Below, piece by piece: positions 15,567 to 24,461 of a stretch of DNA of 41,407 nucleotides. Origin of the DNA: Oscillospiraceae bacterium (GTDB taxonomy: Bacteria; Bacillota; Clostridia; Oscillospirales; Oscillospiraceae). The notes below the pieces were generated by a model, which was not told where the DNA came from, did not search any database, and saw nothing but the letters and a program-made list of their open reading frames with translations. Position numbers and translations under genes: made by a program. Each line of letters starts with the position of its first letter. Positions within the stretch are counted from its first letter, which is position 1. Where the stretch lies: NCBI GenBank assembly GCA_022793685.1, contig JAAWDI010000038.1, forward strand, positions 1-41,407, in the 5' to 3' direction.

Positions 15567-16592
15567 ATGAAACTGATTGACACAAAAAATGCCGTCGGCC
15601 ACGTCCTCTGCCACGACATCACCCAAATTATCCCCGGCGTCACCAAGGACGCGGTATTCCGCAAGGGCCATATGGTCACGGAAGAGGACATTCCCGTCCT
15701 TCTTTCGGTGGGCAAAGACCACCTTTACGTCTGGGAGAAGACGGAGGGGATGCTCCATGAAAACGAGGCGGCAGAGCGTCTGCGGGCCATCTGCCAGAAT
15801 GAGCGGATGCACCCCACTGAGGTGAAGGAGGGCAAAATCGAGCTGATTGCGGACTGCGACGGCCTGTTCCGGGTGGACGTTCAGCGGCTGTACGCCGTCA
15901 ACTCCATTGACGAGCTTATGATTGCCACCCGCCACACCAACACCGCCGTCCACACAGGCGACAAGCTGGCGGGCACCCGCGTCATACCATTGGTCATCGA
16001 CGAAAAAAAGCTGGAGGAAGCGGAGTGCGCCGCAGGCCAAACGCCTTTGCTGGAGCTGCTTCCCTTTGTCCGCAAAACCGCCGGGGTGGTCACCACCGGC
16101 AACGAGGTGTTCCACCACCGCATTGAGGACACCTTCACCCCCGTCATCGTGGAAAAGTTGGCCGCTTACGGCATCACCATGGCCGGCCACCACACGGTGG
16201 ACGACGACGCAGAGCACATCAAGGCCGCCATTGCCGACCTGCGCGCTCAAGGCGTGGATATGATACTCTGCACCGGCGGTATGAGCGTCGACCCGGACGA
16301 CCGCACTCCCACCGCAATCAAGCAGAGCGGCGCTTCCATCATTAGCTACGGCGCGCCGGTGCTGCCGGGCGCTATGTTCCTGATGGCTTACTTCGACGAC
16401 GGAACCCCTATCATGGGTCTGCCCGGCTGCGTCATGTACGCCAAGGCCACTGTGTTCGACCTCATTCTGCCGCGGGTGGCCGCCGACGTGAAGGTAACCA
16501 AGGCGGATTTGGCAGGACTGGGCCACGGTGGGCTGTGTCTGGGCTGCAAGCCCTGTCACTATCCGAACTGTGCCTTTGGAAAGGGTGTGTGA
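15567..16592 (+). CDS. MoeA/MoaB-like molybdopterin-binding protein with Cys-rich tail
   Basis: A 341-residue protein. The first 160 residues form a distinct N-terminal domain beginning MKLIDTKNAVGHVLCHDIT. Residues 165 to about 310 are a MoCF-type molybdopterin-binding fold: GVVTTGNEVF, CTGGMSVDPDDRTP and GLPGCVMYAKATVFDL mark the pterin and Mo-insertion loops. The tail has CLGCKPCHYPNC (Cys residues in a C-x2-C-x2-C-x4-C pattern) that ordinary MoeA lacks. It may insert molybdate or hold an intermediate for the adjacent oxidoreductase system. AAGGAG precedes the ATG by nine bases. It heads the Moco operon. Confidence 0.75.
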   Translation: MKLIDTKNAVGHVLCHDITQIIPGVTKDAVFRKGHMVTEEDIPVLLSVGKDHLYVWEKTEGMLHENEAAERLRAICQNERMHPTEVKEGKIELIADCDGLFRVDVQRLYAVNSIDELMIATRHTNTAVHTGDKLAGTRVIPLVIDEKKLEEAECAAGQTPLLELLPFVRKTAGVVTTGNEVFHHRIEDTFTPVIVEKLAAYGITMAGHHTVDDDAEHIKAAIADLRAQGVDMILCTGGMSVDPDDRTPTAIKQSGASIISYGAPVLPGAMFLMAYFDDGTPIMGLPGCVMYAKATVFDLILPRVAADVKVTKADLAGLGHGGLCLGCKPCHYPNCAFGKGV

Positions 16593-16594
16593 CC

Positions 16595-17089
16595 ATGGCG
16601 GAGGAAAAACTCACTCACATCGACGAGGCGGGCAATGCCCGCATGGTGGACGTTTCCGGCAAAGCGGTCACTCGACGGGTGGCGGTGGCAAGCGGGCAGA
16701 TTTTAGTCTCCCCCGAAGTAATGGCGGCCATTCAGACCGGCGGCGTCCCCAAGGGCGACGTGCTGGCCGTGGCGCGGGTGGCGGGCATCATGGCCGCGAA
16801 AAAAACGCCGGAGCTTATCCCTCTGTGCCACAGCTTGGCCATGACCTCCTGCACCGTGGACTTTACCCTCGACACAGAGCGCTGTGCCGTTGAAGCCACC
16901 TGCACCGCCGCCACAACCGGCGTCACCGGCGTGGAGATGGAGGCCATCACCGGCGTCAGCATGGCGCTGTGCACCGTTTACGATATGTGCAAGGCCATCG
17001 ACAAGGGCATGACCATCACCGGCGTCCATCTGGTGCGGAAGGAGGGCGGTAAGTCCGGCCTCTATGTGGGCGGCGGCCCCCGCGCCTGA
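16595..17089 (+). CDS. moaC: Cyclic pyranopterin monophosphate synthase MoaC
   Basis: A 164-residue protein that turns 3',8-cyclo-GTP into cyclic pyranopterin, the second half of the first step of Moco synthesis. Recognisable blocks are THIDEAGNARMVDVSGK, IPLCHSLAMT, TGVEMEAITGVS and the C-terminal VRKEGGKSG. Length is normal for the family. The ATG at 16595 comes two bases after the stop of the MoeA-like gene. Confidence 0.95.
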   Translation: MAEEKLTHIDEAGNARMVDVSGKAVTRRVAVASGQILVSPEVMAAIQTGGVPKGDVLAVARVAGIMAAKKTPELIPLCHSLAMTSCTVDFTLDTERCAVEATCTAATTGVTGVEMEAITGVSMALCTVYDMCKAIDKGMTITGVHLVRKEGGKSGLYVGGGPRA

Positions 17090-17125
17090 GCACTTTCAAA
17101 GCGAGAACGAAAGGAGGCGAATGCT

Positions 17126-18091
17126 ATGCTGGACAGCAACCAGCGCGTCATTGACTATCTGCGCATTTCGGTCACCGACCGCTGCAACCTTCGCTGCGTC
17201 TACTGTATGCCGGAGGACGGCGTGCCCGCTCTGCATCATGACGACATTCTGCGCTATGAGGACATCGTCCGCCTGTGCCGCATCTTCGCCTCCCTCGGCG
17301 TCAGCAAAATAAAGCTGACCGGCGGAGAACCGCTGGCACGCAAGGGGCTTTCCGGTCTGGTGAAGCAGTTGAAGGCCATCGACAGCATCCACTCCGTCAC
17401 CCTGACCACCAACGGCGTGCTGCTGAAGGAGCAGCTGCCCGACCTGCTGGCCGCCGGACTCAGCGGCGTGAATATCAGCCTTGACACCTTGGACGCGCAG
17501 CGCTTTGCCGCCCTCACCCGTCGGGATGAACTGCATCGGGTCCTGGAGGGGCTGGACGCGGCGCTGTCGGCGGAGTGCCTCAATGTCAAGCTGAATTGCG
17601 TCCCCACGGCGGAAAACCGGCCCGACTGGGTTCCCCTGGCCGCGCTTGCCAAGGACGCGCCCCTGTCCGTGCGGTTCATCGAGCTGATGCCGGTGGGACT
17701 GGGGGCCTCTCTTCAGCGGCAGGATGAGGCTCAGGTGCGCGCCGAGCTGGAGGCCGCCTTCGGCCCTCTTTCGGCCTCCGCCGGGCCGTCAGGCAACGGA
17801 CCCTGCCGCTACTTCCGCCCGGAAGGCTTTACGGGGAGCATCGGCTTCATCAGCGCCCTCAGCCACACCTTCTGCCACCGCTGTAACCGGGTTCGGCTGA
17901 CCGCAGGCGGGTTCTTGAAAACCTGCCTGCAATATGAGACCGGCGTGGCCCTGCGCCCCCTGTTGGACGCAGGCAGCGATGACGAGGTCATCAAAACGGC
18001 CATTCTGGATGCCGTACGGGATAAGCCCGCCCACCACCGCTTTGCCGAGGGCGGCGTGGCGGAACAGCCAATGAATGAAATCGGAGGATGA
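17126..18091 (+). CDS. moaA: GTP 3',8-cyclase MoaA
   Basis: A 321-residue radical SAM enzyme that rearranges GTP in the first step of Moco synthesis. The N-terminal SAM cluster is CNLRCVYC (Cys20, 24, 27). The C-terminal substrate-binding cluster is HTFCHRC followed after 13 residues by Cys in LKTCLQ. The chain ends in the paired glycines (EIGG) needed for activity in MoaA. AAAGGAGG precedes the ATG. It is followed closely by the MOSC-MogA fusion. moaD, moaE and moeB are not in the window. Confidence 0.95.
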   Translation: MLDSNQRVIDYLRISVTDRCNLRCVYCMPEDGVPALHHDDILRYEDIVRLCRIFASLGVSKIKLTGGEPLARKGLSGLVKQLKAIDSIHSVTLTTNGVLLKEQLPDLLAAGLSGVNISLDTLDAQRFAALTRRDELHRVLEGLDAALSAECLNVKLNCVPTAENRPDWVPLAALAKDAPLSVRFIELMPVGLGASLQRQDEAQVRAELEAAFGPLSASAGPSGNGPCRYFRPEGFTGSIGFISALSHTFCHRCNRVRLTAGGFLKTCLQYETGVALRPLLDAGSDDEVIKTAILDAVRDKPAHHRFAEGGVAEQPMNEIGG

Positions 18092-18095
18092 AACC

Positions 18096-19016
18096 ATGGG
18101 AAAGGTGATTGCCGTCTGCATCAGCCCGGAGAAGGGCACCCAAAAAACGAATGTAGGCTCCGCCCGCTTTGTGGAGGACTGGGGCATTGAAAACGACGCC
18201 CACGCGGGCAAATGGCACCGTCAGGTGTCCCTGCTCTCCCACGATAAGATAGAGGCATTCCGCTCCCGGGGCGCTGAGGTTCAGGACGGCGCTTTCGGGG
18301 AAAATCTGGTGGTGGCGGGTATCGACTTCCGCACCCTGCCCATCGGCGCCCGCTTCACCTGCGGAGATGTGGAGCTGGAGCTGACCCAGATTGGCAAGGA
18401 ATGCCACAGCCACTGCGAAATTTACAAGGTCATGGGCGAGTGCATCATGCCGCGGGAGGGTGTGTTTGCCCGCGTGCTTCACGGCGGTGTTATCTCCGTG
18501 GGCGATGAGCTTACCGTCTCCTTTCTCCCTTTCCGCGCCGCTATCCTAACCGCCAGCGACTCCTGTTCCAGCGGCGAACGGGAGGACGCAGCCACTCCCG
18601 CGGCGGCGGCGGCTCTGTCTGCGGCGGGCTTCACAGTCGTGAAAGAGCATATTCTCCCAGACGACCGCGCCGCATTGGCGGAAACCATGTCCGCATGGTG
18701 CGACAGCGGCGTGTGCGACCTGTTGGTCACCACCGGCGGCACCGGCTTCTCCCCCCGCGACTGCACGCCGGAGGCCACCCTTGACGTGGTGGAACGACTA
18801 ACCCCCGGCATCCCGGAAGCCATGCGGGCCGCTTCGGCGGCCATTACCCCCCGCGCCATGCTCAGCCGGGCGCAGGCGGGCATCCGCAAAAACACCCTTA
18901 TCGTCAACCTGCCGGGCAGCCCAAAGGCGGTGACGGAATGTCTGGACGCCATTCTGCCCACCCTCGGCCACGGGTTGGAGATACTGCTTGGGCGCACAGG
19001 CAACTGCGCCCGGTGA
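18096..19016 (+). CDS. MOSC domain fused to a MogA/MoaB molybdopterin adenylyltransferase
   Basis: A 306-residue fusion. Residues 1 to about 145 are a MOSC domain: GSARFVEDWGIENDAHAG, RQVSLLS and GKECHSHCEIYK, the last holding the cysteines typical of this fold. Residues 150-306 are MogA/MoaB: ILTASDSCSSGER, LVTTGGTGFSPRDCTPEAT and LPGSPKAVTECLDAILP. MogA adenylates molybdopterin before Mo insertion; MOSC domains bind Moco or sulfur. Such fusions occur in other clostridia, so one polypeptide may do two late steps. CGGAGG at 18082-18087 supports the ATG at 18096 over an in-frame ATG at 18075. Confidence 0.9.
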   Translation: MGKVIAVCISPEKGTQKTNVGSARFVEDWGIENDAHAGKWHRQVSLLSHDKIEAFRSRGAEVQDGAFGENLVVAGIDFRTLPIGARFTCGDVELELTQIGKECHSHCEIYKVMGECIMPREGVFARVLHGGVISVGDELTVSFLPFRAAILTASDSCSSGEREDAATPAAAAALSAAGFTVVKEHILPDDRAALAETMSAWCDSGVCDLLVTTGGTGFSPRDCTPEATLDVVERLTPGIPEAMRAASAAITPRAMLSRAQAGIRKNTLIVNLPGSPKAVTECLDAILPTLGHGLEILLGRTGNCAR

Positions 19017-19034
19017 ATATCTGAAAAGAAGAGA

Positions 19035-19063
19035 AAAAGCGCAGCTCGCTGAGCTGCGCTTTT
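19035..19063. terminator. Bidirectional terminator, Moco operon versus tsaD operon
   Basis: A 13-base perfect stem (19035-19047 with 19051-19063, loop GCT) with A-tract and T-tract at its ends, lying between two convergent operons. Confidence 0.85.
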
Positions 19064-19071
19064 CTTATCCG

Positions 19072-20082
19072 TTATCCCAGCGCAATATCCCGCGTGGCGT
19101 AAGCGTTCAAATCCATCCCAGCGCGCTTGCCCGCCAGATACTCATAGTACCCTTGGCAGCCAATCATGGCGGCGTTGTCGCCGCACAGCTTCAGCTCCGG
19201 CAGGTAAAGGGACAAGCCCGCATCGCGGCAGGCCGCCGTCAGGTCTGCGCGCAAACGGCTGTTGGCGGCCACGCCGCCCGCCACCGCCACCTTCCTGCGG
19301 CCAGTCATCCGGGCGGCCGCCAGCGTGCGCGGTACCAGCGTATCGCTCACCGCCGCAGAAAAGGATGCCGCCAGTCCGGGGAGGTCTAATTTCTCCCCTT
19401 TCTGCTCGGCGTTATGCACCAGATTGAGCACCGCCGTTTTCAGGCCGGAGAAGGACATATCCAAATCATGCCCCTCCACATGGGCGCGGGGCAGCGGGTA
19501 GCGGCTGTCGTCGCCCGTCCGAGCCAGCTTGTCCAGCGGCGCGCCGCCGGGGTAACCAAGCCCCAGCACCCGCGCCACCTTGTCAAAGCACTCCCCCGCC
19601 GCGTCGTCCCGGCTGGCGCCCAGCACCGCCATCTCCGTATAGTCTTTCACGTCCACAATGAGGGTGTTGCCACCGGAGACGCACAGGCACAGAAAAGGCG
19701 GCTCCAAATCCTGGTGGGTGATGTAATTGGCGGCGATATGTCCCCGCACATGGTGGACGGGTACCAGCGGAATCCCCAGCCCATAGGTCAGCGACTTGGC
19801 AAAGTTAACCCCCACCAGCACCGCGCCAATAAGACCGGGCGCATAGGTAACCGCAACTGCGTCAATCTCCTGTTTGGCGAGGTCGGCCTGCCGCAAGGCC
19901 TCGTCCGTCAGGCCCACAATCGCCTCAATGTGCTTGCGGGATGCGATTTCAGGCACGACCCCGCCATAGATTGCGTGCATATCGGCCTGTGAGGCGATGC
20001 AGTCGCTTAAAACCTCTCGCCCGTCGCGCACCACCGCTGCGGCGGTCTCGTCGCAGGACGACTCAATGGCAAGGATATTCAT
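19072..20082 (-). CDS. tsaD: tRNA N6-threonylcarbamoyladenosine transferase TsaD
   Basis: A 336-residue universal tRNA-modifying enzyme that moves the threonylcarbamoyl group onto A37 of ANN-reading tRNAs. The Kae1/TsaD fold shows MNILAIESSCDETAAAVV at the start, the metal-binding HHVRGH at about 109-114, SGGNTLIV and GGVAANSRLR. It ends the polA-rimI-GNAT-tsaD operon; its ATG overlaps the stop of the upstream gene (ATGA), and GGGAGG is well placed. Confidence 0.95.
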   Translation of the reverse strand: MNILAIESSCDETAAAVVRDGREVLSDCIASQADMHAIYGGVVPEIASRKHIEAIVGLTDEALRQADLAKQEIDAVAVTYAPGLIGAVLVGVNFAKSLTYGLGIPLVPVHHVRGHIAANYITHQDLEPPFLCLCVSGGNTLIVDVKDYTEMAVLGASRDDAAGECFDKVARVLGLGYPGGAPLDKLARTGDDSRYPLPRAHVEGHDLDMSFSGLKTAVLNLVHNAEQKGEKLDLPGLAASFSAAVSDTLVPRTLAAARMTGRRKVAVAGGVAANSRLRADLTAACRDAGLSLYLPELKLCGDNAAMIGCQGYYEYLAGKRAGMDLNAYATRDIALG

Positions 20083-20669
20083 GCTTGTCCTCCCCCTTCC
20101 GCCGGAATCAGCACCTGCCGCTCGTACACCGCACCGGAAAAGGCCGTGCGGTATATTTTTCGGTGGGTCTCCATCAGCGCTTCATCCGAGATTTCCGACC
20201 CATAGGCCAGCACCAAAAAGGGAACGCCGAAAATTCGGGTGGTATACCCCATCTGCCTGAGTCCCGCCCGGCGGTAAAAGCCCAGCCGACGGCGGCGCAG
20301 GCTGTCCACAGCCTCGTCTCCGGTATTGGGAATCTCCACCTCAAGGAATACGCCCTGTTCCTCACCGCAGAAGCGCTCCAGCATCTCCTTCAGCAGCTTG
20401 CCGCCCAGTCCCTTATTCCGCCCCTCCGGCAGGACAGCGAAATAGTCCAGCATCCTGTACGGCTCGCCCGCTGCGCGCCAATAGAGCGCGTAAGCCAACA
20501 GCGTCTCGCCGTAAAAGAGGCCGTAAGGCTCATAGTTCCCTTTTGCCAGAAGGGTTTGCAGGCAAGATAGGGGCTTCAGCTCGTCGGCTGGGAAGTCCCG
20601 TGTCATATCTGTTTCGTACAGGCGGTCAAGCTCCGCCGCCGTCAGCAGGCGGAAGCAGGTATCATTCAT
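20079..20669 (-). CDS. GNAT-family N-acetyltransferase
   Basis: A protein of about 196 residues with the acetyl-CoA-binding segment LDYFAVLPEGRNKGLGGKLLKEML (motif A, centred near residue 85-100) and a YRRAGL segment typical of GNATs. The substrate is unknown. I place the start at the ATG at 20669; a TTG at 20678 is also possible. It lies between rimI and tsaD with overlaps on both sides, so it is translated with the tRNA/ribosome modification genes and may act on a ribosomal or tRNA-related target, which is only inference. Confidence 0.75.
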   Translation of the reverse strand: MNDTCFRLLTAAELDRLYETDMTRDFPADELKPLSCLQTLLAKGNYEPYGLFYGETLLAYALYWRAAGEPYRMLDYFAVLPEGRNKGLGGKLLKEMLERFCGEEQGVFLEVEIPNTGDEAVDSLRRRRLGFYRRAGLRQMGYTTRIFGVPFLVLAYGSEISDEALMETHRKIYRTAFSGAVYERQVLIPAEGGGQA

Positions 20670-21123
20670 CTCGCTCAAACTCCCGTGTCATCAATATGGC
20701 GTCCTCCTTGGGCTTGTCATAATAGTCCTTGCGGCGGCCTACGACGGAAAAACCGTGTTTTTCATACAGCCCAATGGCGGCCTCGTTGCTCTCCCGCACC
20801 TCTAACGTCAAAAAGGACAGGTGAGCCGCGCCAAACCGGCAGAACGCCTCCAGCAAAGCGCCCGCCACCCCTTGGCGGCGGCAGTCCTCCCGAACGGCAA
20901 TGTTGCTGATATACCCCTCGTCCAGCACCGCGTGCAGGCCGGCATAGCCCAGCACATGTCCCTCCCGCGACTCCGCCACAATAAAAGAAGCAGTGGGGTT
21001 GAACAACTCCTCCCGCAGCATTTCCGCCGTCCACGGCATGGAAAAGCATTGCTTCTCCAGCTCGGCAATCTCGTCCAGATGCTCCGCCACCATGGGCGTC
21101 AGCTTATATTGCAATCTGCTCAT
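20662..21123 (-). CDS. rimI: Ribosomal protein alanine N-acetyltransferase RimI
   Basis: A 153-residue GNAT. ISNIAVREDCRRQGVAGALL is the acetyl-CoA loop and LEVRESNEAAIGLYEKHGF the family signature shared by RimI of many bacteria. It acetylates the N-terminus of ribosomal protein S18 in Escherichia coli; the target here is assumed. The ATG at 21123 overlaps the polA stop. RimI next to TsaD is a frequent bacterial arrangement. Confidence 0.85.
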   Translation of the reverse strand: MSRLQYKLTPMVAEHLDEIAELEKQCFSMPWTAEMLREELFNPTASFIVAESREGHVLGYAGLHAVLDEGYISNIAVREDCRRQGVAGALLEAFCRFGAAHLSFLTLEVRESNEAAIGLYEKHGFSVVGRRKDYYDKPKEDAILMTREFERDE

Positions 21124-23795
21124 CCCTTCGCCTCCGCCCAGCTCTTGCCCGCGCCCGCGTCTGCCCGCAGCGGCACCGACAGGTCGGCCACCTGCTCCAT
21201 CTCCTCCGACAGCAGCTTTTTGACCCGCTCCGTCTCCCCGTCTGGGCACTCCACAATCAGCTCGTCGTGTACCTGTAAAATCAGCTTCGCTTCCAGTCCC
21301 TCCGACTTCAAGCGGCCGTGGACGCGGAGCATCGCCAGCTTCATCAGGTCTGCGGCAGTGCCCTGAATGGGCATATTGAGAGCCACCCGCTCGCCGAAGG
21401 AGCGCAGGTTGAAGTTGCTGCTCTTTAACTCCGGCAGCCAGCGGCGGCGACCCATCAGGGTGCAGACATAGCCGTCCTTTTTCGCCTGCTCTACGATGTC
21501 CGCCATATAGGCGCAGACGCCGCTGTAAGTGGCGAAATACCGCTCCATATACTCTTTGGCCTCCGCTCTGGTCACCCCGATGTCCTGAGAGAGGGAGAAG
21601 TCGGAGATGCCGTACACAATACCGAAGTTCACCGCCTTGGCCCGGCGGCGCATCTCATGGGTGACCTCCTCCGGCGCAACGCCGAACACCTGCGCCGCCG
21701 TGGCGGTGTGAATGTCGGCCTCCGATTTGAAAGCCGCCAGCATCTTTTCGTCTCCGGCAATGTGGGCCAGCAGGCGCAATTCAATCTGGGAATAATCCGC
21801 GTCCACCAGCGTGCAGCCCTTTCCCGCCACGAACATATTCCGAAGCTGCGCGCCCAACTCCGTGCGCACGGGAATGTTCTGCACGTTCGGCTCAGTGGAC
21901 GAAAGCCGCCCGGTGGCGGTCACCGTGTTCTGGAAGGAGGTGTGGATGCGCCCGTCGGCGGCAATGACCTTGTCAAGCCCCTCCACATAGGTGGAGTGGA
22001 GCTTCATCATCTGCCGGTACTCCAAAATGGACTCGATAATGGGGTGCTGAAAGCGCAGCTTTTCCAGCACCTCGGCGCTGGTGGAATAGCCCGTCTTGGT
22101 CGTCTTCACTGCAGGCAGCTCCAGCTTTTCAAACAGGATGCGGCCAAGCTGCTGAGTGGAATTCAGGTTGAACTCCTCCCCCGCCATGGCGAATACCGCC
22201 GCCTGCGCCTTGTCCATGCGCTCCTTCAGCATAACGCCGTATTCCTGCAACGCTTTGCGGTCGACCAGCACGCCGGTGTGCTCCATCTCCGCCAGCACCG
22301 GACAGAGGGGCAGCTCCACCTCATAGAGCACCCGCTCCAAGTCAAATTCCTTCAGCCGCTGGGATAAGGTCTCATGCAGCGCCCCGATGAGAGCGGTATG
22401 GGACATGAGCGCCCCCATCGCCTCCGCAGGGTCGGCCAGCGGATTGAAGGCGTCCGCCGACAGATAAGCCTGCGCCTTGGGGAACTCCTGCTTGTAGTAG
22501 GTCATGCCCAGCTTTTCCAGCTCATAGCTGCCGTCGGTGGGAGCCAGCAGATAGGCGGCCAGCGCTGTGTCAAACACAAAACCGACCCCTTCAATGCCCT
22601 CGTCCAGCAGGCGGGAGAGCAGGGCTTTCACGTCGTGGGTGCACTTCTGAATATCAGTGGAAAAGAGGCGGCGCAGGAAGTCATTGTACCCGTCCAGCCT
22701 GTCGGGAAAAATGAAGGCCGCATGGTTTCCCTCTCCGCCGGTGGAACACTCCACGCAGACCCCGTCCAGCGACGGCAAGGCCAGCATGTTGACCGGCCCC
22801 TTCTCCCGCCAGAGGGTCAGCAGCTCCTCCAGCCGCTCGCCGTTCTCCACAACTTCACTGGTGCAGGTACATTCAAAGGTCTCTTCCGACGCGGCGTTCC
22901 CCTGGGGCGCTTTCAGGCCCAGCTTGTCAATCAGCTTGGCAAATTCCAGCTTCAATAGCAGGTCGTACAAGGCGGGCTCGTTGTAGGGCTGCCGCTTGGC
23001 GTTCTCCGGTGCAAAATCAATGGGCGCGTCAGTGTGGATGGTGGCCAGCTCATAGGACATACGGGCCTGCTCTGCGCCCTCCTCCAGCTTTTTCACCACA
23101 TTGGGCTTGGCGGGGGTCTCCGGCGCGGTGACAATCTCCGGCATATGGCCGTACAGGTGGTCGATGGAGCCGTACATCTGCACCAAGCCCATAGCCGTCT
23201 TCTCCCCGATGCCCTTCACGCCGGGAATGTTGTCGCTGGCGTCGCCCATCAAAGCCTTGAGGTCAATCATATGGATGGGGTCGAAGCCGTACTGCTCCCG
23301 GAAGGAGTCGGGGGTCATCTCCTTGGTGGTGGTCTGCCCCATACGGGTGGACACCAGCAGCACATGGGTCTTGTCCGTGATGAGCTGGAGCGAGTCCTTA
23401 TCCCCCGTCACCGCGCGGCAGTCCCAGCCCGCATCCTCACAGCGGCGGGCGATAGTGCCGATAAGGTCGTCGGCCTCCCAGCCCTCCAGTTCATAGCGGG
23501 GGATGTTCATGGCGTCCAGCACCGCCTTCAGCGGCTCCATCTGGGCGGCCAGCTCGTCCGGCATCCCCCTCCGAGTGGCCTTATAGCCCTCATACTGCTT
23601 GTGGCGGAAGGTGGGAGCCTTCAGGTCGAAGGTGACGCACAGAGCATCCGGCGTCTCGTCGTGAAGCAGCTTCAGCAGAATATTCAAAAAGCCGAAAATG
23701 GCGTTGGTTGGCTGGCCGTCCCGCGTGGAGAGCGGCCGCACGCCGTAATAGGCCCGGTTGACAATGCTGTTGCCGTCGATGACCATCAGTTTCAT
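21120..23795 (-). CDS. polA: DNA polymerase I
   Basis: An 891-residue family A polymerase for repair and Okazaki fragment processing. Residues 1 to about 290 are the 5'-3' exonuclease (MVIDGNSIVNRAYYG, GWEADDLIG, DNIPGVKGIGEKTA). The central region corresponds to the 3'-5' exonuclease but shows LALPSLDGV where a DxE metal motif would be, so proofreading is probably lost. The polymerase domain has motif A VDADYSQIELR, motif B RRAKAVNFGIVYG and motif C LQVHDELIVE. The ATG at 23795 fits the AAAGGG ribosome site better than the GTG at 23801. First gene of a four-gene operon. Confidence 0.95.
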   Translation of the reverse strand: MKLMVIDGNSIVNRAYYGVRPLSTRDGQPTNAIFGFLNILLKLLHDETPDALCVTFDLKAPTFRHKQYEGYKATRRGMPDELAAQMEPLKAVLDAMNIPRYELEGWEADDLIGTIARRCEDAGWDCRAVTGDKDSLQLITDKTHVLLVSTRMGQTTTKEMTPDSFREQYGFDPIHMIDLKALMGDASDNIPGVKGIGEKTAMGLVQMYGSIDHLYGHMPEIVTAPETPAKPNVVKKLEEGAEQARMSYELATIHTDAPIDFAPENAKRQPYNEPALYDLLLKLEFAKLIDKLGLKAPQGNAASEETFECTCTSEVVENGERLEELLTLWREKGPVNMLALPSLDGVCVECSTGGEGNHAAFIFPDRLDGYNDFLRRLFSTDIQKCTHDVKALLSRLLDEGIEGVGFVFDTALAAYLLAPTDGSYELEKLGMTYYKQEFPKAQAYLSADAFNPLADPAEAMGALMSHTALIGALHETLSQRLKEFDLERVLYEVELPLCPVLAEMEHTGVLVDRKALQEYGVMLKERMDKAQAAVFAMAGEEFNLNSTQQLGRILFEKLELPAVKTTKTGYSTSAEVLEKLRFQHPIIESILEYRQMMKLHSTYVEGLDKVIAADGRIHTSFQNTVTATGRLSSTEPNVQNIPVRTELGAQLRNMFVAGKGCTLVDADYSQIELRLLAHIAGDEKMLAAFKSEADIHTATAAQVFGVAPEEVTHEMRRRAKAVNFGIVYGISDFSLSQDIGVTRAEAKEYMERYFATYSGVCAYMADIVEQAKKDGYVCTLMGRRRWLPELKSSNFNLRSFGERVALNMPIQGTAADLMKLAMLRVHGRLKSEGLEAKLILQVHDELIVECPDGETERVKKLLSEEMEQVADLSVPLRADAGAGKSWAEAKG

Positions 23796-23913
23796 GGGCA
23801 CACGTCCCTTTCCTTAACAGTTGATATAGCTTCCGTATTCCTCTGTCTCACAGCGTGACAACGCTGTTTTTCTTTCGTTCTGCGGTTAAAAATTGTAGCA
23901 TATTCTCCGGCAT

Positions 23914-23943
23914 TTGGCAACCATGGCTCCCTTGTGGTACAAT
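23914..23943 (+). promoter_or_regulatory. Promoter of the lone GNAT gene
   Basis: TTGGCA (23914-23919), an 18-base spacer and an extended -10, TGGTACAAT, with the hexamer TACAAT at 23938-23943. The gene starts 22 bases later. Confidence 0.6.
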
Positions 23944-23965
23944 CGCTTCAAGAGGAGGTGCGGCT

Positions 23966-24412
23966 ATGGAAATCATACCCATTACCGCGAAGAAAAAACG
24001 CTATCTCCCCCTGCTTTTGCTGGCGGACGAGCAGGAGGATATGATAGACCGCTATCTGGAGCGGGGCGGCTTCTATGTCATGGAGGACGGCGGCAGCGCG
24101 GCCGCGGTCTGCGTCGTGACGGACGAGGGGGACGGCGTGCTGGAACTGAAAAATATCGCCGTTGCGCCGGAGTACCAGCGGAAAGGGCTGGGGAAAGCCC
24201 TCATCAACTTCCTGCTGGAGCGTTACCGCGGCGCTTACCACACCATGCAGGTCGGAACCGGCGACAGCCCCCTGACCGTCCCCTTTTATGAAGCATGCGG
24301 CTTCCGCCGTTTCCGCACCGTGCCGAACTTTTTCACCGAGCATTACGACCACCCCATCTTTGAGGGCGGCGTTCAGCTTCGGGACATGGTGTATCTGAAG
24401 CGTCCCGTCTGA
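23966..24412 (+). CDS. GNAT-family N-acetyltransferase
   Basis: A 148-residue GNAT. LELKNIAVAPEYQRKGLGKALINFLL spans residues about 62-86 and contains the QRKGLG acetyl-CoA loop; FYEACGFRRF is the usual C-terminal strand. It is a single-gene unit with its own promoter and terminator, divergent from polA. The start ATG at 23966 follows GAGGAGG; upstream ATG at 23855 would run through the promoter and is rejected. Substrate unknown. Confidence 0.8.
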   Translation: MEIIPITAKKKRYLPLLLLADEQEDMIDRYLERGGFYVMEDGGSAAAVCVVTDEGDGVLELKNIAVAPEYQRKGLGKALINFLLERYRGAYHTMQVGTGDSPLTVPFYEACGFRRFRTVPNFFTEHYDHPIFEGGVQLRDMVYLKRPV

Positions 24413-24414
24413 CA

Positions 24415-24449
24415 AAAAAGCGCCTCCGGTGATGCCGGAGGCGCTTTTT
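24415..24449. terminator. Bidirectional terminator
   Basis: A 15-base perfect stem (24415-24429 with 24435-24449, loop TGATG) with five A before and five T after. It separates the GNAT gene from the convergent ABC transporter operon. Confidence 0.9.
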
Positions 24450-24461
24450 GCATAGCTGTTG

